From the NCBI GenBank assembly GCA_905236265.1, contig CAJOOV010000245.1, positions 1 through 12,810 of the forward strand: a stretch of 12,810 nt of DNA, in the 5' to 3' direction. Both the position numbers and the translations under genes were made by a program. Source of the stretch: an uncultured Oscillospiraceae bacterium (GTDB taxonomy: Bacteria > Bacillota > Clostridia > Oscillospirales > Oscillospiraceae). The notes below the pieces were generated by a model that worked only from the letters and a program-made list of their open reading frames with translations, was not told where the DNA came from and did no database searches. Each line of letters starts with the position of its first letter. Positions within the stretch are counted from its first letter, which is position 1. Shown piece by piece: positions 6,079-12,207 of this stretch.

Positions 6079-7866
6079 ATGGATAAACAGGAATGGCTGG
6101 CAGTTTACCGCCACTCTCTCAGCCACATTTTGGCCAAGGCGGTTATTGAGCTGTTTGGCAGAGAGAACGTGCAGTATGCCATCGGCCCCCAGATCTCCGA
6201 CGGCTTTTACTATGACTTCTCCCTTCCCCGCCCCATCGCCGCAGAGGATTACAAGGACATTGAGAACAAGATGCGGGAGATTCTCAAGCGCAAAGAGGAC
6301 TGGACCCGGAAGGAGGTCAGCCGGGAGGAGGCGCTGGCGCTGTTTGCCGGGCAGAAGTATAAGACGGAGCTGATCTCCGAGCTGCCGGAGGGGGAGGTCA
6401 TCTCCATCTACTACACCGGCGACGACTTCGTAGACCTTTGCCGGGGGCCTCATGTGGACAACTCCAAGGAGCTGCTCCCCGCCGCCTTCCAGATCAAGTC
6501 CGCCTCCGGCGCTTACTGGCGGGGGGACGAGCATAACGACTCTCTCACCCGTGTCTATGTCTATGCCTTCCCCACAAAGGAGGAGCTGAAGGCGCACCTC
6601 ACCCTGATTCGTGAGGCGCAGGAGCGGGACCACAAGAAGCTGGGCCCCCAGCTTGACCTGTTCATGTTCTCCGAGACGGCCCCCGGTATGCCCTACTGGC
6701 TGCCCCGGGGCTGGGCGATGTATCAGGCGCTGATCCGCTACTGGAGAAAGCTCCATGTGGCCCACGGCTATCAGGAGATCTCCGCCCCTGTCATCAACAA
6801 CCGGAAGCTGTGGCTCATCTCCGGCCACTGGGCGCACTATCAGAACAATATGTTCATCATCCCCGGCATGAACGGCACCCCGGACGATGCGGACATTATG
6901 GCCGCAAAGCCCATGAACTGTCCCAATGCCATGATGACCTATAAGCGCACCATGCACTCCTATAAGGAGCTGCCCATCCGCTATAACGAGCTGGACATGG
7001 TTCACCGGAAGGAGAAGTCCGGCCAGCTCAACGGACTGTTCCGGGTGCAGGCGTTCCGTCAGGACGATGACCACACCTTTGTCACCGAGAGCCAGATCGA
7101 GGCGGAGATTGAGGATGTCATGGCCATTGCCGACGAGATCTACAACACCTTCGGCATCACCTACCGTGCCGAGTTCTCCACCCGTCCGGAGGACTATATG
7201 GGCGACATTGAGGTTTGGAATCAGGCGGAGGCGGCGCTGAAGCGGATTCTGGACAAGAAGTACGGCGAGGGCGGCTATGAGGTCAACGAGGGCGACGGTG
7301 CCTTCTACGGCCCCAAGATCGACCTGCAGATCAAGGACGCTCTGGGCAGGGAGTGGCAGTGCGGCACGATTCAGCTTGACTTCCAGCTCCCCCATAATTT
7401 CGAGCTGACCTATCAGGACAGAGACGGCATGATGAAGCAGCCTGTGGTCATCCACCGTGCCATCTTCGGCTCTCTGGAGCGGTTCATCGGCATCCTGATC
7501 GAGCACTTCAAGGGCGCCTTCCCCTTCTGGATGAGCCCCTATCAGGTGGCAGTGGTGCCCATCCGGGTGGAGCATAACGAGTATGCCCGGAAGGTGGCGG
7601 ACGCCCTGCAGCTCATGGGCATCCGTGTGGAGGCGGACTACGCCGACAAGAACATGAATGAGAAGATCAAATTCTTCCGCACGATGAAAGACCCCTATAT
7701 CCTTGTCATCGGTGACAAGGAGGTGGAGACGCAGACGGTCTCCATCACCGTCCGGGGTCAGAAGCAGCAGCTTCACGATGTGCCTCTGGACACCCTGTAC
7801 CGTATGGTGCGCAAAATGGAGGAGGAGCACACCCTTGAGCTGATCGGCAGCACGGACGGCATTTGA
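6079..7866 (+). CDS. thrS: Threonyl-tRNA synthetase lacking the TGS domain
   Basis: This 595-residue class II synthetase charges tRNA-Thr. It starts directly at the editing domain: HSLSH (12-16) and LCRGPH (120-125) supply the His-His-Cys-His editing site matching E. coli His73, His77, Cys182 and His186, all offset by 61. The catalytic core has zinc ligands Cys281 (PMNCP), His332 and His459. Motif 2 runs to Arg310 and Arg322, with Gln328; motif 3 carries Arg468 in IFGSLERFIG (462-471). The anticodon-binding domain (about 487-590) holds WMSPYQVAVVPI and YILVIGDKEVE. The N-terminal TGS domain (about 60 residues) of most ThrRS is missing. The in-frame sequence upstream overlaps the promoter and does not resemble TGS, so this is not a start error. 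In motif 2, RVQAFRQDDDH replaces the usual RVRGFTQDDAH. AAAGGAG lies 9 nt before the ATG. Confidence 0.93.
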   Translation: MDKQEWLAVYRHSLSHILAKAVIELFGRENVQYAIGPQISDGFYYDFSLPRPIAAEDYKDIENKMREILKRKEDWTRKEVSREEALALFAGQKYKTELISELPEGEVISIYYTGDDFVDLCRGPHVDNSKELLPAAFQIKSASGAYWRGDEHNDSLTRVYVYAFPTKEELKAHLTLIREAQERDHKKLGPQLDLFMFSETAPGMPYWLPRGWAMYQALIRYWRKLHVAHGYQEISAPVINNRKLWLISGHWAHYQNNMFIIPGMNGTPDDADIMAAKPMNCPNAMMTYKRTMHSYKELPIRYNELDMVHRKEKSGQLNGLFRVQAFRQDDDHTFVTESQIEAEIEDVMAIADEIYNTFGITYRAEFSTRPEDYMGDIEVWNQAEAALKRILDKKYGEGGYEVNEGDGAFYGPKIDLQIKDALGREWQCGTIQLDFQLPHNFELTYQDRDGMMKQPVVIHRAIFGSLERFIGILIEHFKGAFPFWMSPYQVAVVPIRVEHNEYARKVADALQLMGIRVEADYADKNMNEKIKFFRTMKDPYILVIGDKEVETQTVSITVRGQKQQLHDVPLDTLYRMVRKMEEEHTLELIGSTDGI

Positions 7867-7873
7867 TACTGAT

Positions 7874-7910
7874 GAACTCCCCCGGTTATGGAACCGGGGG
7901 AGTTCCTTTT
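7874..7910 (+). terminator. Intrinsic terminator of thrS
   Basis: A perfect 14-bp stem (GAACTCCCCCGGTT 7874-7887 with AACCGGGGGAGTTC 7892-7905) with an ATGG tetraloop is followed by CTTTT. The T-run is short, but the stem is very stable. It ends 2 nt before the -35 box of udp. Confidence 0.85.
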
Positions 7911-7912
7911 CG

Positions 7913-7940
7913 TTGACAAAACCGGAAAAGAATTTATAAT
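7913..7940 (+). promoter_or_regulatory. Consensus promoter of udp
   Basis: Both hexamers are perfect, TTGACA (7913-7918) and TATAAT (7935-7940), with a 16-nt spacer. This is the closest match to the sigma-A consensus in the window, so udp is probably strongly transcribed. The leader is about 34 nt. Confidence 0.88.
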
Positions 7941-7980
7941 GAAGTATCATAAAAGGCTTTACAGAAACGGAGGGACGGTC

Positions 7981-8754
7981 ATGGACAACACGAAGCGGGA
8001 GGTACAGTTCCACATCCATCTCAGCAGGGAGGATCATCTGGGGCGCTACTGCATTCTGCCGGGAGATCCGGGCAGGTGCGAGGCGATTGCAAGGCGCTTT
8101 GACAACCCGGTGCATCTGGGGATGAACCGGGAGTATAACGCATGGGCGGGGGAGCTGCTGGGTCAGCGTGTCAGCGTGGTCAGCACCGGGATCGGCGGCC
8201 CCTCTGCCGCCATTGCCATGGAGGAGCTGAAGGAGATCGGCGTGGATACCTTCCTCCGGGTGGGCACCTGCGGGGGTATCCGTCTGGATGTGCAGAGCGG
8301 GGACGTGGTAGTGGCCACAGGGGCGGTGCGCATGGAGGGCACCAGCCGGGAGTATGCCCCCATCGAGTTCCCTGCCGTGGCGGATTTCGCCGTCACCTCC
8401 GCACTGGTGGAGGCGGCGAGAGGGCTGGGGAAGGAGCCGAAGGTGGGCGTGGTGCAGTGCAAGGATTCCTTCTACGGCCAGCACTCCCCTTACCGTATGC
8501 CGGTACATTATGAGCTGGAACAGAAGTGGGAGGCATGGAAGCGGCTGGGCGTGCTGGCCAGCGAGATGGAATCCGCCGCCCTGTTCACCGTGGCTGCCGC
8601 TTTGGGGGTGCGCTGCGGCTCCTGCTTCCATGTGATCTGGAATCAGGAGCGTCAGGCCGCCGGACTGGATCAGACGGAGGACGAGGACACCTCCTCTGCC
8701 ATCCGGGTGGGCATTGAGGCACTGAAGCTGCTCATTCGCCGGGATTGCAGGTGA
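7981..8754 (+). CDS. udp: Uridine phosphorylase
   Basis: The 257-residue enzyme splits uridine with phosphate into uracil and ribose 1-phosphate in pyrimidine salvage. It has the NP-I phosphorylase fold. [12 protein letters not shown] (27-38) carries the phosphate-binding Gly and Arg. [16 protein letters not shown] (68-83) and [10 protein letters not shown] (91-100) form the phosphate/ribose loops. EFPAVADF (129-136) and [13 protein letters not shown] (162-174) form the uracil pocket region with a conserved Gln. [14 protein letters not shown] (193-206) is the ribose-binding Glu-Met-Glu-Ser motif. The length agrees with E. coli Udp (253). GGAGGG (7969-7974) lies 6 nt before the ATG at 7981. 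It is transcribed alone from a consensus promoter. The Gln and the EMES context favour uridine over purine nucleosides, though some activity on other pyrimidine nucleosides is possible. Confidence 0.92.
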   Translation: MDNTKREVQFHIHLSREDHLGRYCILPGDPGRCEAIARRFDNPVHLGMNREYNAWAGELLGQRVSVVSTGIGGPSAAIAMEELKEIGVDTFLRVGTCGGIRLDVQSGDVVVATGAVRMEGTSREYAPIEFPAVADFAVTSALVEAARGLGKEPKVGVVQCKDSFYGQHSPYRMPVHYELEQKWEAWKRLGVLASEMESAALFTVAAALGVRCGSCFHVIWNQERQAAGLDQTEDEDTSSAIRVGIEALKLLIRRDCR

Positions 8755-8768
8755 TACGAAAACCTCAT

Positions 8769-8988
8769 AAAAAGGCAGGATTGCCTTTTGATAGCACCGC
8801 AGGTGCGTCAGGTTTTGCATGATAAGTGAGGCTCGAAATCTTTGATTTCGCTCAGCCGAACTTATGCATAGCTGACGTGTTTTGCGCCACTGGCGCAAAA
8901 CGGGCAGCGCTGTAAGGCGATGCCTTTCTGATGAAAACCATTGGTTTTCATCAGAAAATCGTATGAGAGCGACAGCGTTCTGCCTTTT
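8769..8988. repeat. Palindrome-dense element (MITE-like or structured RNA)
   Basis: This 220-bp stretch between udp and the next gene is almost entirely made of perfect inverted repeats with tiny loops. In order: AAAAGGCA-GGAT-TGCCTTTT (8770-8789); GCACC-GCA-GGTGC (8794-8806); CGAAATC-TTT-GATTTCG (8834-8850) nested in ATAAGT/ACTTAT (8822-8827, 8860-8865) nested in CGTCAG/CTGACG (8806-8811, 8872-8877); an 11-bp arm pair GTTTTGCGCCA/TGGCGCAAAAC (8879-8901) around one base; AAGGC-GAT-GCCTT (8914-8926); a 15-bp stem TTTCTGATGAAAACC with loop ATT (8925-8957); and AGAGCG/CGTTCT with one wobble (8966-8981). The ends form a 9-bp inverted repeat, AAAAGGCAG (8770-8778) and CTGCCTTTT (8980-8988). No open frame of interest and no clear target-site duplication were found. 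It may be a mobile palindromic repeat or a structured RNA. Confidence 0.7.
8770..8789 (+). terminator. Likely udp terminator (first hairpin of the palindromic element)
   Basis: AAAAGGCA (8770-8777) pairs with TGCCTTTT (8782-8789) around GGAT. The 3' arm ends in four T inside the stem, so it is a modest terminator located 15 nt after the udp stop. It is also the left terminal repeat of the larger element. Confidence 0.5.
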
Positions 8989-9031
8989 CCTCCTGCGCCG
9001 GGGTTTAAGATAGGGGCAGGAGGGATGCGAT

Positions 9032-9148
9032 ATGTGGATTGCTCTGGTTTTCGGGGCAGGCTTCCTGCTGGGCGATGCCGCAGGGGTGTTTGCGGTGATG
9101 CTGATGCAGGAGCGGATGAAGAGACGGGAAGAGAAGAACTCCGGATGA
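9032..9148 (+). CDS. 38-residue single-helix membrane protein (DUF3789-like)
   Basis: The frame from the ATG at 9032 encodes a hydrophobic helix (MWIALVFGAGFLLGDAAGVF, residues 1-20, continuing AVMLM) and a charged basic tail (QERMKRREEKNSG, 26-38). This layout, with Gly-spaced small residues in the helix and a Lys/Arg/Glu tail, resembles the small DUF3789-type proteins common in Clostridia, but I am not certain of the family. AGGAGG at 9018-9023 lies 8 nt before the ATG, a strong site for this start. The tail following the helix suggests N-out/C-in topology. No convincing promoter is seen close upstream, so it may be read from the palindromic region or from udp. Function is unknown. Confidence 0.65.
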   Translation: MWIALVFGAGFLLGDAAGVFAVMLMQERMKRREEKNSG

Positions 9149-9164
9149 GCCGGGGGAACTGGGG

Positions 9165-9188
9165 GGCGGAACCGGAAACGGCTCCGCC
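9165..9188 (+). other. Stem-loop with GNRA tetraloop after the small membrane protein
   Basis: GGCGGA (9165-9170) pairs with TCCGCC (9183-9188) and CCG (9172-9174) with CGG (9179-9181) around a GAAA loop, with one A-C mismatch. No T-run follows, so it may protect the 3' end of the transcript and not terminate it. Confidence 0.4.
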
Positions 9189-9209
9189 TTCTCTGATACA
9201 GGGATTTTT

Positions 9210-9240
9210 GCCCCGCCTCGTTGCAATGCCGGGGCTTTTT
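9210..9240 (+). terminator. Intrinsic terminator after the small membrane protein
   Basis: GCCCCG (9210-9215) pairs with CGGGGC (9230-9235) around a 14-nt loop, followed by five T (9236-9240). The loop contains the -35 box of the next promoter. Confidence 0.75.
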
Positions 9241-9249
9241 GTGTAGAAT
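9221..9249 (+). promoter_or_regulatory. Promoter of the nucleotidyltransferase gene, nested in the terminator
   Basis: TTGCAA (9221-9226) lies in the loop of the preceding terminator, and TAGAAT (9244-9249) follows its T-run, at exact 17-nt spacing. The start near 9256 gives a leader of about 30 nt. Confidence 0.6.
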
Positions 9250-9285
9250 AGGAGGTACTATCAGACTAGCGTGGAGGTCATTCAA

Positions 9286-10194
9286 ATGGAAAAACCGGTT
9301 TTGGTCGTGATGGCCGCGGGAATGGGCAGCCGTTTCGGCGGGTTGAAGCAGATTACGCCAGTAGACGCAGAGGGGGACATCATTATGGACTTCTCCCTCT
9401 TTGATGCCAGACGGGCGGGCTTTGAGAAGGTGGTCTTTATCATCAAGCAGGCCATTGCAGACACCTTTCAGCAGCAGGTGGGCAGGCGCATGGAGCCGTT
9501 TTTTCAGGTGCGCTATGCCTATCAGGAGGTGGAGAAGCTGCCGCAGGGGTTCTCTGTCCCGGAGGGACGCATTAAGCCCTGGGGCACGGCTCACGCCATT
9601 GCCTGCGCCGCAGACGTGATCGACGGCCCCTTTGCCGTCATCAACGCCGACGATTTCTATGGCAGAGATGCCTTCCGGCGGATCTATGACTTTCTGACCT
9701 CAGATGCCCCGGCGAACCAGTCCGCCATGGTGGGCTACCGTCTGGAAAACACGGTGACCAAAAACGGCTCTGTGGCACGGGGCATTTGTGCCGTGGAGGG
9801 AGGCCTGCTCACGGAGGTGGTGGAGCGCACCCGGATTGAGGAGCGCCCCGACGGCATTGCCTATACCGAGGACGGGGAGCGCTGGGTGCCCCTTGGGGGG
9901 GATACGCTGGTGTCCATGAACCTGTGGGGCTTCCACCGGGAGATGCTGGGGGAGTTTGTCGGCGGCTTTGCGGGCTTCCTCCGGGAGAATCTGGAGAAAA
10001 ACCCGCTGAAGTGCGAGTATTACCTGCCCACCGTGGCAAATCATCAAATCCATTCCGGCAAGGGCACCGTCCGGGTGCTGCCTACCACCTCCGTGTGGCA
10101 CGGCGTGACCTACCGGGAGGATCTTCCCGGCGTGCAGGCTGCGCTGGAGGAGCTGAAGGCGAAGGGAGAATATCCCAGAACGCTCTGGGCGTGA
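9286..10194 (+). CDS. Sugar-phosphate-type nucleotidyltransferase
   Basis: The 302-residue protein is a nucleotidyltransferase of the GT-A-like NTP_transferase fold. The N-terminal signature MAAGMGSRFGGLKQITPV (9-26) contains the G-x-G-x-R...K-Q nucleotide-binding loop. PWGTAHAIACAADVI (98-112) is the region contacting the base and sugar phosphate. FAVINADDFYG (116-126) supplies the metal-binding Asp122. The second half (150-302) is acceptor-side and less conserved. Members transfer a nucleotide to a sugar 1-phosphate or a similar phosphate for cell-surface polymer synthesis; this protein's acceptor cannot be told from sequence, and no glycan genes lie nearby. The frame extends to a GTG at 9271, but GGAGG at 9273-9277 lies 8 nt before the ATG at 9286, which is preferred. 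It is monocistronic. Confidence 0.85.
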   Translation: MEKPVLVVMAAGMGSRFGGLKQITPVDAEGDIIMDFSLFDARRAGFEKVVFIIKQAIADTFQQQVGRRMEPFFQVRYAYQEVEKLPQGFSVPEGRIKPWGTAHAIACAADVIDGPFAVINADDFYGRDAFRRIYDFLTSDAPANQSAMVGYRLENTVTKNGSVARGICAVEGGLLTEVVERTRIEERPDGIAYTEDGERWVPLGGDTLVSMNLWGFHREMLGEFVGGFAGFLRENLEKNPLKCEYYLPTVANHQIHSGKGTVRVLPTTSVWHGVTYREDLPGVQAALEELKAKGEYPRTLWA

Positions 10195-10195
10195 C

Positions 10196-10236
10196 AAAAA
10201 ACGGGACTGCATCTCCTATGGTGCAGTCCCGTTTTT
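10196..10236. terminator. Strong bidirectional terminator
   Basis: A perfect 15-bp stem (AAAAACGGGACTGCA 10197-10211 with TGCAGTCCCGTTTTT 10222-10236) around a 10-nt loop starts 2 nt after the nucleotidyltransferase stop. The flanking A and T runs give U-tracts in both directions, so it also ends the convergent minus-strand operon. Confidence 0.95.
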
Positions 10237-10252
10237 AAATGTGGAAGGGGAA

Positions 10253-10858
10253 TTACGGCTCGTCCGGCTGCTGTCCGTCGTGAGCCTGCCATGCGCAGGG
10301 GGTGAGCGCCATGTGGGAGAACACCGCCGTAAAGGAGGACTCCTCCGGGGAGCAGGCGTAGAGACCAAAGCGGATCCTGCTGCCGCCCTCGTGGAGGTGA
10401 CAGATGCGCATCTGCTGCCACCGCTGCCCATCCTGAGAGCACTCAATGCGGTAGTCGTCCTTCCTGCGGCTGAGGCGGTACCACATGGTTTTCACTGAGG
10501 CATCCAGCTCCGTGGTAGCCCAGTCAGAGTAGCCGTGGTTGGTCACGACACTGCCCAGATGCTGGATTTCTCCGTTTTCATATTCCACAGAGGCCTTCAG
10601 CCAGTTTTCACTGTCCAGATAGACCACGATTCCGCACTGGTCAAAGCGGTGAGCGCTCTGGGTGAAGTCCGTTTTGACCTGAAAGGAGAAGAAGGTCTCG
10701 TCTGTCTCCGTCTGGAAAACCGGGGCGTTGTCGTTTCGGAAGTGATAATAGGTGCGCTGCCAGAGATCGGTGTGGGGGCGGGTGGTGATCTCCACGCTTT
10801 CCCCGGAGACGATGCAGTCCATGGGCGTGCGGGTCCACTGAAAATCGTTCAGGTTCAT
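10253..10858 (-). CDS. DUF1349 (concanavalin-like jelly-roll) protein
   Basis: This 201-residue protein fits the DUF1349 family, a laminin/concanavalin-like beta-sandwich of unknown biochemical role. Visible marks are the core strands FFSFQVKTDFT (56-66), DQCGIVVYLDSENWLKASVEYENG (73-96), LGSVVTNHGYSDWA (101-114), WYRLSRRKDDYRIECSQDG (126-144) and IRFGLYACSP (162-171). The 'D.ENWLK.GVEYENG ... SVVTN.GYSDW' pattern is characteristic. No signal peptide is present, so it is probably cytoplasmic; related domains bind carbohydrate, but binding here is a guess. GGAGG lies 8 nt before the ATG at 10858. It is the last gene of the minus-strand series, 55 nt after the transglutaminase-like gene, with no terminator or strong promoter between them. 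Confidence 0.85.
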   Translation of the reverse strand: MNLNDFQWTRTPMDCIVSGESVEITTRPHTDLWQRTYYHFRNDNAPVFQTETDETFFSFQVKTDFTQSAHRFDQCGIVVYLDSENWLKASVEYENGEIQHLGSVVTNHGYSDWATTELDASVKTMWYRLSRRKDDYRIECSQDGQRWQQMRICHLHEGGSRIRFGLYACSPEESSFTAVFSHMALTPCAWQAHDGQQPDEP

Positions 10859-10913
10859 AGGTATTTCCTCCCGTGTTGGAATGTAATAGGATGTCTCTCA
10901 CGCCGGGGCGATG

Positions 10914-11930
10914 TCACAGCGCCTCGCCCTCGTTGGCCTGCTGGGCGGTGAAGGCCTGCTTCTCCGGCGCTTGGGGGAAGGAGACCTGAAGGACGCTCTG
11001 GGGCCAGTTCAGCGCCACCTTTGCGTGGCAGCCCTCCGCCTGCGCCGTCTCATCCAACAGGGCGCACAGGGAGATCAGCCGCTCTCTGGTGAGATAGTCC
11101 CCCCGCCACTGGAAGATGAGGGGGCGCTTTTTCCGGATGGCCTGACGGCTGCGGCTGACCACCTGCGCCTGGGTGGTAAAGGCCAGCTTCTGCGCCCGAT
11201 ACCAGCTTTTGCCCTCATCGGTACACGCCGGCACGGGGAACAGCACCGGCTCATGATCCCGGAACAGGGCGGCATCGCCCAGATTGAAATAGTCGTAGCG
11301 GATGGGTCCTGCCTCGCTGAGGGTGCGGTCAAAGGTGGCGTCCAGATGATAATACCGCCCCTCCAGCCGGACAATGTTCCATGTGTGGCGGTATTTAATC
11401 CCCTTTTCCGGGTTGTTGCCGCAGATTGCCACTATGCACCACAGCCCCAGCGCATCACACAGCGCCTTCACTGCCTTGGCAATCCCCTCGCACACGGCGA
11501 CGCCCTGCCCCAGTGCGCCGATGATCTCGTGGGAGTAGGGCTTTTTCAGCTTGTCATAGCGCACGTTCTCGCAGATGAAGTCATGGACAAAGCGCTCCCG
11601 CTCCACAGGGGGCTTGTCCAGCAGGGGACGGGTCAGCTTGGCAATCCGGGCGGTCATGGCCTGCTGGTGGGTGCGGATTTTCCCTTTGTCGAAGAGATAA
11701 TCCGGCAGCACCTCCGTGGTGCTGCCCTGGGGGTGGAAGCGGTAGGAGAAGCCGGTGACATAGAAGATCTCCGGGCAGTCCAGCCGGAGCTGCAGGAGGA
11801 TCTCGCTCAGCACCTCTCCCTCCAGCCTGTCCACCGCAATGGCGGGGGACAGGCTGAGCAGCCCGGCCTTCAGGTCGTGATAGACGCTCTGGTGCAGCTT
11901 GGACATTCGGCTGTAATAGTATGGCTCCAT
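10914..11930 (-). CDS. Transglutaminase-like cysteine hydrolase
   Basis: The 338-residue protein carries a transglutaminase-like (papain-fold) domain in the middle. GQGVAVCEGIAKAVKALCDALG (141-162) contains the likely nucleophile Cys147. The triad is completed by His182 in YRHTWNIV (180-187) and Asp197 in YYHLDATFD (193-201). This Cys-His-Asp order matches bacterial members that act as proteases or peptidoglycan-linked amidases, not protein cross-linkers. The first 110 residues are helical (with SEILLQLRLDCPEIFYV) and look like the helper region seen in related Clostridial proteins. The C-terminal 120 residues are unassigned. No signal peptide or transmembrane helix is visible. A GAAGG-type binding site lies about 6 nt before the ATG at 11930. 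Its substrate is unknown. The upstream neighbour is a tiny cysteine-rich protein, separated by a weak hairpin terminator. Confidence 0.85.
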   Translation of the reverse strand: MEPYYYSRMSKLHQSVYHDLKAGLLSLSPAIAVDRLEGEVLSEILLQLRLDCPEIFYVTGFSYRFHPQGSTTEVLPDYLFDKGKIRTHQQAMTARIAKLTRPLLDKPPVERERFVHDFICENVRYDKLKKPYSHEIIGALGQGVAVCEGIAKAVKALCDALGLWCIVAICGNNPEKGIKYRHTWNIVRLEGRYYHLDATFDRTLSEAGPIRYDYFNLGDAALFRDHEPVLFPVPACTDEGKSWYRAQKLAFTTQAQVVSRSRQAIRKKRPLIFQWRGDYLTRERLISLCALLDETAQAEGCHAKVALNWPQSVLQVSFPQAPEKQAFTAQQANEGEAL

Positions 11931-11947
11931 ATGATGCCTTCTTTCGC

Positions 11948-11972
11948 AAAGCCCCCGGCTTTCGCCGGGGGC
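11948..11972 (-). terminator. Weak terminator or processing hairpin between two minus-strand genes
   Basis: In the minus direction GCCCCCGGC (11972-11964) pairs perfectly with GCCGGGGGC (11959-11951) around a GAAA tetraloop. Only three T follow (11950-11948). It is very stable but poor as a terminator, so it probably reduces transcription into the transglutaminase-like gene, or stabilises the small-protein mRNA. Confidence 0.6.
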
Positions 11973-11979
11973 GGGGGAA

Positions 11980-12123
11980 TCAGCAGCCGCAGCCGCCGTT
12001 CAGGTTGCCGCAGCCATTGTTGCAGCCACAGCCGTTGCCGCAGCCGCAGGAGAAGATGATGATGATGAGCAGGATGATCCACAGGCAGTTGTTTCCACCG
12101 AAGCAGTTGTTATTGCATCCCAT
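11980..12123 (-). CDS. Cysteine-rich small membrane protein (47 residues)
   Basis: This 47-residue protein has 10 cysteines and is otherwise mostly Gly, Asn, Ile and Leu. The N-terminal part MGCNNNCFGGNNC (1-13) is followed by a short hydrophobic stretch LWIILLIIIIF (14-24), then a Cys-Gly repeat tail CGCGNGCGCNNGCGNLNGGCGC (26-47). I recognise no family. The layout of a hydrophobic core flanked by Gly/Cys repeats recalls small spore or envelope proteins of Firmicutes such as the YjcZ type, but that is only a resemblance. The cysteines could bind metal, form disulfides or be modified. AGGAGG (12138-12133) lies 9 nt before the ATG at 12123, which is preferred over the longer in-frame start at 12180 because that one has no good binding site. 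It is followed by a stable hairpin. Confidence 0.72.
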   Translation of the reverse strand: MGCNNNCFGGNNCLWIILLIIIIFSCGCGNGCGCNNGCGNLNGGCGC

Positions 12124-12207
12124 AATGAGAGCCCTCCTGATTTGGATGATGTTGAGCAGCGACCGCCGCTCACAAACCATTCTATGCTCCCGCTCCTCAG
12201 GGGTTCC

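Noticed and set aside
8769..8988. CRISPR array or tRNA/rRNA cluster in the repeat-rich gap
   Set aside because: The repeats are inverted, differ from one another and have no regular spacer length; no cloverleaf or T-loop consensus is visible.
5878..9594. A minus-strand open stretch of more than 1200 codons running antisense to thrS, udp and the palindromic element
   Set aside because: It is a by-product of GC-rich codon use in the plus-strand genes; it crosses two well-supported genes, two terminators and promoters, and its translation shows no domain.
10911..12059. Plus-strand open frame antisense to the transglutaminase-like gene
   Set aside because: The minus strand carries the Cys-His-Asp domain and a ribosome binding site; the plus frame has repetitive, low-information translation.
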